This document shows positions 1 to 4,582 of a DNA stretch of 5,734 bases, in pieces (position 1 is the first letter of the stretch; every line of letters starts with the position of its first letter). Made by a program: the position numbers and the translations under genes. The notes beneath the pieces are model-generated. The model was not told the DNA's origin, did not search any database, and saw only the letters and a program-made list of their open reading frames with translations. Source of the stretch: Nitrospira sp. (GTDB lineage Bacteria > Nitrospirota > Nitrospiria > Nitrospirales > Nitrospiraceae); the NCBI GenBank assembly GCA_015904045.1, contig JABMDG010000047.1, positions 1-5,734 of the forward strand, read 5' to 3'.

Positions 1-150
1 CCTGGTGAGAAAGCGCAATGGAAGGGGCGAGACCAGTTTGTCTTGACGCTGGGCAATGCCGGCGGGGTCAAAGCTGAATTAAATGGAAAGCCGCAAAAGC
101 CATTCGGCCCCAGTGGAAAAGTCGCGCGGGAAATTCTCCTTAAACGGTAA
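1..150 (+). CDS. RodZ-like protein, C-terminal DUF4115 domain (partial, 5' end outside window)
   Basis: This is an open frame from the first base to a TAA at 148-150, giving the last 49 residues of a protein. The visible stretch begins PGEKAQWKGRDQF, continues LTLGNAGGVKAELNGKP and ends REILLKR. A basic/aromatic strand, then 'LGNAGGV', then 'LNGKP' and a final hydrophobic strand before a short basic end is characteristic of DUF4115, the periplasmic beta domain at the C-terminus of RodZ/YfgA-type cytoskeletal proteins. In full-length members an N-terminal cytoplasmic helix-turn-helix domain contacts MreB and is followed by one membrane helix; neither can be seen here. The domain assignment is fairly secure. 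The RodZ identity is inferred because DUF4115 almost always occurs in that architecture. No convincing intrinsic terminator follows. Confidence 0.8.
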   Translation, partial: PGEKAQWKGRDQFVLTLGNAGGVKAELNGKPQKPFGPSGKVAREILLKR

Positions 151-363
151 CGTAGCTCATCGTGCCGGGAGTTCGTGTTTCTCTCTTCCCTTCCGATTAT
201 CCCTAAGCCTTTTCCGGCAGTCACAGTGATTTGCCTCGAACTATGAGGCATGGAGGATAGGACTGAGGCGCAAAGGTGTCACGAAAGTGAAGCAGTGTGT
301 GATGCCCTGTTTGTAAGTGATTGGATTGCCACGAGTCTTATTCTGTAGACGCTGGCACGACGT

Positions 364-383
364 TTGATCTTCATCATGATCAA
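364..383. repeat. Inverted repeat upstream of cytochrome promoter, possible operator
   Basis: The arms TTGATC (364-369) and GATCAA (378-383) are perfect reverse complements separated by 8 bp. The centre lies about 85 bp before the predicted transcription start, a plausible position for an activator. The half-site resembles FNR/CRP-family half-sites (TTGAT/ATCAA), but the spacing is 10 rather than the usual 4 between those pentamers. A simple FNR box is therefore not supported. Six-base arms can arise by chance. Confidence 0.25.
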
Positions 384-422
384 GTGGAAAAGATGGATTG
401 AGAAAGGGCGGAGGATGATTTC

Positions 423-452
423 TTGACAGGAATTAAAAGGCGTTGGTATAGT
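423..452 (+). promoter_or_regulatory. Sigma70-type promoter for the cytochrome c gene
   Basis: The -35 element TTGACA (423-428) is a perfect consensus. The -10 element TATAGT (447-452) differs from consensus at one position, and the spacer is 18 bp. Transcription would start near 459, about 90 nt before the ATG at 550. The match is among the best in the window and faces the gene directly, suggesting substantial constitutive expression, with possible upstream modulation. Confidence 0.7.
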
Positions 453-549
453 CCGTCCGTTTTGCCTGATTTTTACGAGACGAATCATTCAGCCAGCGGC
501 ATTATGCCGACATCATGTGCGGTGGGTTCAACATAAAGGAGGATAAGTG

Positions 550-996
550 ATGGGGTATCTGTCTAAGTTTGTGGGAGTCAGTGCAGCGCTGATGCTGTTG
601 TCGGTCTCAATCGTCGGAGCGGAAGAAAAAGATCCGACCAAGCCGCGCGTTCCGGCGGAACAGATGGCCGACGCAAAAGCCGTGAAGAATCCTGTCGAGG
701 CGACTGCAGAGAGCATCGCCAAGGGAAAGGCGTTTTACGAGGGTAAGGGCACCTGCTTCAATTGCCATGGCAAGGAAGGCAAGGGCAATGGTCCTGCCGG
801 CGCCATGCTGAATCCGAGCCCGCGTGATTTCACCAACTGCAAGTTCCACAAGAAGCGGAAAGACGGCGAGCTGATGTGGGTCATCAAGAACGGCAGCCCG
901 GGCACCGGTATGGTGTCCTTGATTCCGGCTGCGGTGACGGAAGAAGAAGCCTGGCACATCATCAACTACGAGCGGAGCTTCTGCAAGGGCGAGTAA
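550..996 (+). CDS. Small secreted mono-haem cytochrome c (class I-like)
   Basis: The 148-residue product is a periplasmic electron carrier. Residues 1-24 form a signal peptide (Lys6, hydrophobic 7-22, cleavage likely after V-G-A24). A single haem c attachment motif, C69-F-N-C72-H73, lies in 'GTCFNCHGKEGKGNGPAG'. Met121 in 'GTGMVSL' is the likely sixth haem ligand, 48 residues after the His, as in class I cytochromes. The last helix (residues 131-143) ends near the C-terminus. Two extra cysteines, Cys97 and Cys145, lie outside the haem motif and could form a disulphide. The ATG at 550 is preferred over the GTG at 547 because AAAGGAGG (535-542) then sits 7 nt upstream. The gene has its own promoter and terminator, so it is likely monocistronic. 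In a nitrite-oxidising Nitrospira such a protein could pass electrons to a terminal oxidase, but the partner is not shown by the sequence. Confidence 0.9.
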   Translation: MGYLSKFVGVSAALMLLSVSIVGAEEKDPTKPRVPAEQMADAKAVKNPVEATAESIAKGKAFYEGKGTCFNCHGKEGKGNGPAGAMLNPSPRDFTNCKFHKKRKDGELMWVIKNGSPGTGMVSLIPAAVTEEEAWHIINYERSFCKGE

Positions 997-1022
997 TCGA
1001 TTCCAGCCTTGTGGCTGAAAAA

Positions 1023-1058
1023 GAGGGTGGGAAGGAAACTTCCCGCCCTCTTTTTTTT
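1023..1058 (+). terminator. Rho-independent terminator after the cytochrome gene
   Basis: An 11-bp stem pairs GAGGGTGGGAA (1023-1033) with TTCCCGCCCTC (1040-1050), with one G-T wobble and a 6-nt loop. Eight T residues (1051-1058) follow. Five A residues (1018-1022) precede the stem, so it could also work in the opposite direction. It begins 26 bp after the cytochrome stop codon. Confidence 0.92.
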
Positions 1059-1179
1059 AGAACCACGGAATTACTGAGGCCTTCCGCAGACCGTGTATTG
1101 CCGCTCACCGGATCTTCCTTTTTTTGCGCAGGTTTGTGACTGTACAGCTACCATGTCCTGATACGCTTTGAGCCGGTAC

Positions 1180-1195
1180 CCCCTCCAATGAGGGG
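1180..1195. promoter_or_regulatory. Perfect palindrome CCCCTC-CAAT-GAGGGG, candidate operator
   Basis: Perfect 6-bp arms are separated by 4 bp and lie 33 bp upstream of the -35 box, with the centre about 76 bp before the predicted start of transcription. The left arm is preceded by GTAC, giving a TACCCCC-like half-site. It lacks a T-run and sits upstream of a promoter, so an activator binding site is more likely than a terminator. A C-rich TAC half-site is reminiscent of those bound by NarL/FixJ-type response regulators, but this is only a resemblance. Confidence 0.4.
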
Positions 1196-1228
1196 AGCGA
1201 TATGGCCACCCGCACAATCATTCAGGGA

Positions 1229-1257
1229 TTGCGTCTCGTACGAAAAAAGCGTATAGA
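1229..1257 (+). promoter_or_regulatory. Sigma70-type promoter for the repeat protein gene
   Basis: The -35 element TTGCGT (1229-1234) matches consensus at four positions. The -10 element TATAGA (1252-1257) matches at four of six, including the key TA and A. The spacer is an ideal 17 bp. The predicted transcription start is near 1264. The weak -35 and the palindrome upstream together suggest dependence on an activator. Confidence 0.5.
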
Positions 1258-1363
1258 GTCGCCCGTACAGATCCGCGTGCGGACGTGATCCATGACAGTG
1301 GGTACGCCAGCGGGTGGTTGAGGGAACCGGTGGATGTCATGCTTAACGAATAGGAGAGCGACT

Positions 1364-3067
1364 ATGCGCAGCTTGTGGCAGAGGGTGAAGTGCCGGGCGC
1401 GAGCGGCAACAGCAGCGCTCGGGATTGTGTTTGCAGGACTCCTCCCCAGTATCGTCGCGGATATCAGTTATGCTGGCGATATCACCCCACCCCCTGGCAT
1501 CGTGGCTGCGAGTATCGAATATACAGGCCGCATCACAGTTGATGGTCCCCCCGTTACCGCGTCGATTAAGACCCCAAAAAAGAACGGCTTGATGGTATTT
1601 GACGGTGTGGCCGGTCAGAGAATCAATATCGGCTTTAGCGGTGCGACGCTGACGCAAGGACGCGCGTCGGTTTATGGCCCGGACGGCGCGGTGATGAGCA
1701 TTGTCGCCTCCCCGGTGACGCACTACTATTGGACGGCCTATAAACCGGCCCCTGAGTCAATGGCCACGAAGGCTGCGTCATTTACACCCAAGGGCGGCAG
1801 TCTCGATTTGGCGGCACTTCCGTCGTCAGGCACCTATACGATCGTAATCAGTCCGGGTGAGAGCTATACCGGCGATGTCACCGTCACAGTTTCGACTGAA
1901 TTGACGGGCGAGATCACTCCGCAAGGCGCCGCAGTCCCGATTGCCTTTGGACGGTTCGGCCAGAATGCCCGTTATACGTTTGCCGGCACTACCGGCCAGA
2001 CGGTGAGTCTGCAACTGAGCGGGGTCACGGTCGAAAGCGGGTACCTTTCCATTCTCAAGCCGGATGGAGGCGTTCTGGGCACGCCGACTTCGTTTGGATC
2101 GCAGGGTGCTGTGATTGACACCCAGGTTCTTCCAACGTCCGGCACCTATGCCGTGCTGATCGATCCAGGGCATGTCGATCTTGGTCATGCAACACTCGCG
2201 CTCTACAATACTCCGGATATTTCCGGCACCATTATGATCAACGAAGCGCCAGTCACGTCGACCCTGAGCGTGCCAGGCCAGCGAGCCCGCTATACGTTCA
2301 ATGGCACCGCTGGTCAATGGGTGAATCTCGGGCTTACCTCGGTCACGACGGCCTCGAGCGTCGTATCGATGCTGAATCCGGATGGAACCACCTTGGGTTC
2401 GACGACGGTCGGTCCCAGCGGCGGCAGTCTCGATCCGGCGACGATGTTGCCAGCATCGGGAACTTACACGATCGCGGTCGATCCGGTCGGCTATAACACA
2501 GGTAGCATGGCGCTGACACTCACGTCTCCGCTCATCGGCACTGTCTCGTTGGACGGCCCCCCGGTGCCCATCAATTTTACCAAGCCGGGCAGCACGGCGC
2601 GCTATACGTTTAGCGGTGCGGCCGGACAATGGGTCAATCTAGGGTTTTCGTCTGTCACGGTCACATCGAGCACGATCACACTCCTCAACCAGGATGGGAC
2701 GGTCTTAGCCTCGACCACTGTGGGCCGGGGCGGTGGAGGGTTGAAAGCACCGAGCCCCTTGCCGGCCACCGGTACCTATACCATTGTTGTCGATCCAACC
2801 AGTACCCACACCGGGGCCATTACCGTGACCCCGTCGACGGAAGTCGCGGGTTCAGTGACGATCAATACCGCCCCTACGCCGGTCACAATCAGCCGGGCCG
2901 GTCAGAATGCCCGCTATACGCTGGCAGGACCTGGGAACCAACAGGTCACGGTCAAGGGAGGCTGGCGTCCCGGCCGCTACAAAGTGGAGATCCACGCCGG
3001 CGAGCAAGTCAACGAGATGAGCTTGATGGGCGCGATGCGGTTCACCATCGGGGCGGCGAAGCCGTGA
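1364..3067 (+). CDS. Exported protein with four tandem PPC-like beta repeats
   Basis: The 567-residue product is not recognised as a named protein. Residues 1-37 form a signal peptide (Arg/Lys-rich n-region, hydrophobic core about 14-32, cleavage likely after S-Y-A37). Four repeats of about 100 residues follow: about 53-180 (with an extra insert near 115-140), 181-281, 287-388 and 391-490. Each runs G-x-I/V...P-V...G-Q-x-A-R-Y-T-F-x-G-x-x-G-Q...L...DG...LP-x-S/T-G-T-Y-x-I-x-x-D/S-P. That order of strands resembles bacterial pre-peptidase C-terminal (PPC) beta-sandwich domains. A fifth repeat (495-530) stops halfway and leads into a different tail (531-567, 'WRPGRYKVEIHAGE'). No protease or other catalytic motif is seen, so an adhesive, ligand-binding or structural role at the cell surface is an inference. 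The ATG at 1364 is chosen because AGGAGA (1352-1357) sits 6 nt upstream; the ATG at 1334 has no such site and would put ten residues before the signal peptide. Confidence 0.85.
   Translation: MRSLWQRVKCRARAATAALGIVFAGLLPSIVADISYAGDITPPPGIVAASIEYTGRITVDGPPVTASIKTPKKNGLMVFDGVAGQRINIGFSGATLTQGRASVYGPDGAVMSIVASPVTHYYWTAYKPAPESMATKAASFTPKGGSLDLAALPSSGTYTIVISPGESYTGDVTVTVSTELTGEITPQGAAVPIAFGRFGQNARYTFAGTTGQTVSLQLSGVTVESGYLSILKPDGGVLGTPTSFGSQGAVIDTQVLPTSGTYAVLIDPGHVDLGHATLALYNTPDISGTIMINEAPVTSTLSVPGQRARYTFNGTAGQWVNLGLTSVTTASSVVSMLNPDGTTLGSTTVGPSGGSLDPATMLPASGTYTIAVDPVGYNTGSMALTLTSPLIGTVSLDGPPVPINFTKPGSTARYTFSGAAGQWVNLGFSSVTVTSSTITLLNQDGTVLASTTVGRGGGGLKAPSPLPATGTYTIVVDPTSTHTGAITVTPSTEVAGSVTINTAPTPVTISRAGQNARYTLAGPGNQQVTVKGGWRPGRYKVEIHAGEQVNEMSLMGAMRFTIGAAKP
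1517..2950 (+). repeat. Tandem about 300-bp coding repeats
   Basis: The repeat units of the exported protein are also recognisable in the DNA. A near-constant stretch GCCCGCTATACGTT or close variant marks the 'ARYTF' strand near 1966, 2285, 2597 and 2908. The spacings of about 310-320 bp match the protein unit length. The units differ at many synonymous and non-synonymous positions, so they are old duplications rather than a recent expansion. The first unit is the most divergent and carries an extra insert; the last is incomplete. Confidence 0.75.
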
Positions 3068-3097
3068 TACGGACGGCGCGTGCATCCCCCGTCTGGT

Positions 3098-3126
3098 TTG
3101 ACGCTCCTTCGACCATCCGTTAGAAT
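3098..3126 (+). promoter_or_regulatory. Sigma70-type promoter for the glycosyltransferase genes
   Basis: The -35 element TTGACG (3098-3103) matches consensus at five of six positions. The -10 element TAGAAT (3121-3126) also matches at five of six, and the spacer is 17 bp. The predicted transcription start is near 3133, about 44 nt before the ATG at 3177. This argues that the glycan genes are transcribed separately from the repeat protein, although no terminator was seen between them. Confidence 0.6.
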
Positions 3127-3176
3127 GCGCGCGTGATGACGCCTTGTGCGGATTTCTGCTGGAGCATTCGTTTGTC

Positions 3177-3911
3177 ATGACGCCGTCCACCCCCTGGGCT
3201 TCCGTCATCATCCCGATCAAGGATGAGCGAGACAATTTATCGCCTCTGCTCGCGAGCCTCCTCAAAGTGCTGGATTCCCACGAGCACTCACGGTCGAGAC
3301 CGTTCGAGATCATCCTGGTGGACGACGGCAGCAGCGACGGCAGCAGCGAGGAACTCGACCGCCTGGCCAAGCTCCACCCGCAAATGAAGGTGTTTCACTT
3401 CGACCGGAATTACGGCAAGACCTGCGCCTTGGACGCGGGATTCCGCCGTTCGTCGGGCGAGATCATTATTCAGATCGACGGCGACCTCCAGCAGGACAGT
3501 GAAGACATTTTGAAGCTCCTCCCCCTCACGGCCACCCACGATCTCGTGTGCGGGTGGAGACAGCAGCGGCAGGACGGCTTCGTAAAGATGATCTCCTCCC
3601 GAATTGCGAACCGCGTGCGAAACTTTTTCACTCATGACGGTGTCCATGATACGGGATGCCCTCTGAAAGTATTCCGGCGGCCCGTACTGGAGCGCATCCG
3701 CCTGTACGAAGGCATGCACCGGTTTTTCCCCGCGCTCGCCCTGATGCATGGGTTCACCGTCACCGAAGTACCGGTCCGGCACTATCCGCGCATTCACGGC
3801 CTCTCGAAGTACGGCATGGGCAACCGGCTGTTCAAGTCGCTCTACGATCTGATCGCCGTGCGCTGGATGATGGACCGGGTGTTGCGCTACAAAGTTAGAG
3901 AATCGGCGTGA
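3177..3911 (+). CDS. Family 2 glycosyltransferase, dolichol/polyprenyl-phosphate mannosyltransferase-like
   Basis: The 244-residue GT-A enzyme is predicted to transfer a sugar from a nucleotide donor to a polyprenyl phosphate on the cytoplasmic face of the membrane. Visible GT2 signatures are 'SVIIPIKDERDNL' (9-21), the nucleotide-binding 'LVDDGSSDGS' (47-56), 'RNYGKTCALDAGF' (77-89), the metal-binding D101-G-D103-L-Q-Q, 'DTGCPLKVFRR' (158-168) and 'HYPRIHGLSKYG' (202-213). These motifs, their spacing and the length fit the DPM1-like group. The C-terminal membrane helices of ArnC/GtrB-type enzymes are absent. The ATG at 3177 is preferred although its nearest GGAG (3161-3164) is 12 nt away. 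A TTG at 3144 would add 11 residues but sits only about 11 nt after the predicted transcription start with no ribosome binding site. The donor sugar cannot be deduced. The downstream ArnT-like gene makes a lipid-linked sugar donor role likely. Confidence 0.9.
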   Translation: MTPSTPWASVIIPIKDERDNLSPLLASLLKVLDSHEHSRSRPFEIILVDDGSSDGSSEELDRLAKLHPQMKVFHFDRNYGKTCALDAGFRRSSGEIIIQIDGDLQQDSEDILKLLPLTATHDLVCGWRQQRQDGFVKMISSRIANRVRNFFTHDGVHDTGCPLKVFRRPVLERIRLYEGMHRFFPALALMHGFTVTEVPVRHYPRIHGLSKYGMGNRLFKSLYDLIAVRWMMDRVLRYKVRESA

Positions 3912-4008
3912 CACAGCGTGGCTCGTCTCCAATGGAACCGGACACCTCGGTCCGCTTTGTCTATCCAAGCATCGATCCCCGCTCATCACTGATCGCCCTC
4001 CACGCCTC

Positions 4009-4302
4009 ATGCTGACGACGGAGACCATCTGGCTCGGTATCGGCTTCTTCGGCCAAGCTCTCTTTTTCGGTCGCTGGCTGGTCCAATGGATCGCCTCCGA
4101 AAAAAGAGCCGAAAGCCAGGTTCCCGTCTCGTTCTGGTATATGAGCCTGATCGGTGGGCTCATCACGCTGGCCTATGCGATCTACCGCATGGACCCGGTC
4201 TTCATCGCGGGACAAAGTGTCGGCTCCGTCGTCTATATTCGCAACCTGATGCTGATCCGCCGCGCAAACCAAGCCAACGGTCCAGCCGGCCCTCCGGCCT
4301 AG
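4009..4302 (+). CDS. Small membrane protein with lipid A biosynthesis N-terminal domain
   Basis: The 97-residue product matches the pattern of the 'lipid-A-disaccharide synthase N-terminal domain' family (LABN). It contains 'GFFGQALFFGRWLVQW' (12-27), 'ASEKRAESQVPVSFWYMSLIGG' in two parts (29-50), 'AYAIYRMDPVFIAGQ' (55-69) and 'YIRNLMLI' (76-83). Three hydrophobic segments are visible at about 6-27, 40-59 and 64-83. Despite its name the family is mostly found as stand-alone proteins beside polyprenyl-phosphate glycosyltransferases and ArnT-like genes, as here. Its biochemical role is poorly defined; help with lipid-linked sugar presentation is an inference. The ATG at 4009 is the first standard start in this frame after the upstream gene and matches the family start, but no clear ribosome binding site precedes it. 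The gap to the upstream gene is 97 bp. The TAG stop (4300-4302) coincides with the left end of the inverted-repeat element. Confidence 0.88.
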   Translation: MLTTETIWLGIGFFGQALFFGRWLVQWIASEKRAESQVPVSFWYMSLIGGLITLAYAIYRMDPVFIAGQSVGSVVYIRNLMLIRRANQANGPAGPPA

Positions 4303-4513
4303 CCCACAGTATTCATGAGCGCTTCTACTGCAACCGCCGATACGCCGCTACGACCAGCTTGGCCGCGAGCTTCGCACGGCCAGCGGGCAGGCTCGCCACT
4401 CGCGATCTCGACATACTGTTTCAAGTATGCCTCAATCCCTCGGGGCTCCGCGTGCCCGTCTCGCCTGGCGCCTCGTCGGTTTCGTCACGAACCGTCAAGA
4501 ATACTGTGGGCTA
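4300..4513. mobile_element. 214-bp inverted-repeat-bounded element, MITE-like
   Basis: The left arm TAGCCCACAGTATTC (4300-4314) is the perfect reverse complement of GAATACTGTGGGCTA (4499-4513). Allowing one mismatch, the arms extend to 19 bp (4300-4318 and 4495-4513). Inside, AACCGCCGATACGCC (4332-4346) pairs with 4467-4481 at 12 of 15 positions, and CGGGCA (4384-4389) pairs with TGCCCG (4453-4458). A central hairpin CATACT/AGTATG (4412-4429) has a 6-nt loop. The whole could fold into one long imperfect hairpin. Both ends carry TA, the duplicated target of mariner/IS630-type elements, although in a palindrome this may be coincidental. No transposase is encoded. The alternative is a long structured intergenic RNA or REP-like repeat. 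Confidence 0.6.
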
Positions 4514-4582
4514 ACAGTCATGATGGTTCGACCGTTCAACTGTCCGCTCATGCATTCATGGCTCACGCCGTAGGATCATCCT

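Larger units (their letters stand above)
151..549. other. Gene-free region with promoter and leader of the cytochrome gene
   Basis: No credible gene is seen in these roughly 400 bp. The longest + strand ATG frame (250-348, 32 codons) has no ribosome binding site and an unremarkable product. The stretch holds a short hairpin at 232-250 (TGCCTC/GAGGCA, 7-nt loop, no following T-run, so not a terminator), an inverted repeat TTGATC/GATCAA at 364-383, a promoter at 423-452, and a ribosome binding site at 535-542. From the predicted transcription start near 459 the leader is about 90 nt. Confidence 0.6.
997..1363. other. Gene-free region: terminator, palindrome, promoter and leader
   Basis: No supported gene lies between the cytochrome and the repeat protein (367 bp). 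After the terminator the stretch carries the CCCCTC/GAGGGG palindrome (1180-1195), a promoter (1229-1257), a small near-perfect palindrome TCCGC-GT-GCGGA (1272-1283) just after the predicted transcription start, and a ribosome binding site AGGAGA (1352-1357). The leader would be about 100 nt. The short frame running from inside the cytochrome gene to 1139 is out of phase and has no features of a protein. Confidence 0.6.

Noticed and set aside
232..250. Hairpin TGCCTC/GAGGCA as terminator of the RodZ-like gene
   Set aside because: The stem is only 6 bp and is followed by GGAGGATAGG rather than a T-run, so it does not look like an intrinsic terminator.
250..348. Possible 32-residue peptide upstream of the cytochrome
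   Set aside because: There is no ribosome binding site, no recognisable property, and it lies upstream of the predicted promoter; random open frames of this length are common.
1120..1135. T-run near 1120-1126 as a second terminator
   Set aside because: No stable stem directly precedes the seven T residues, and a strong terminator already lies at 1023-1058.
1826..2629. 267-codon open frame on the - strand
   Set aside because: It is antisense to the repeat protein; its Arg-rich product reflects the GC-rich repeated coding sequence and shows no start signal or domain.
2629..3123. 164-codon open frame on the + strand
   Set aside because: It is an out-of-phase reading of the repeat protein, rich in His, Gly and Arg, with no ribosome binding site and no domain.
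3288..4166. 292-codon open frame on the - strand
   Set aside because: It is the antisense of the GT2 and LABN genes, both of which have clear family motifs on the + strand; the antisense product shows no recognisable domain.
4086..4514. Open frame of 142 codons on the + strand
   Set aside because: Its first half is an out-of-phase reading of the LABN-family gene and its second half is the inverted-repeat element; the product is Arg/Ser-rich without any family signature.
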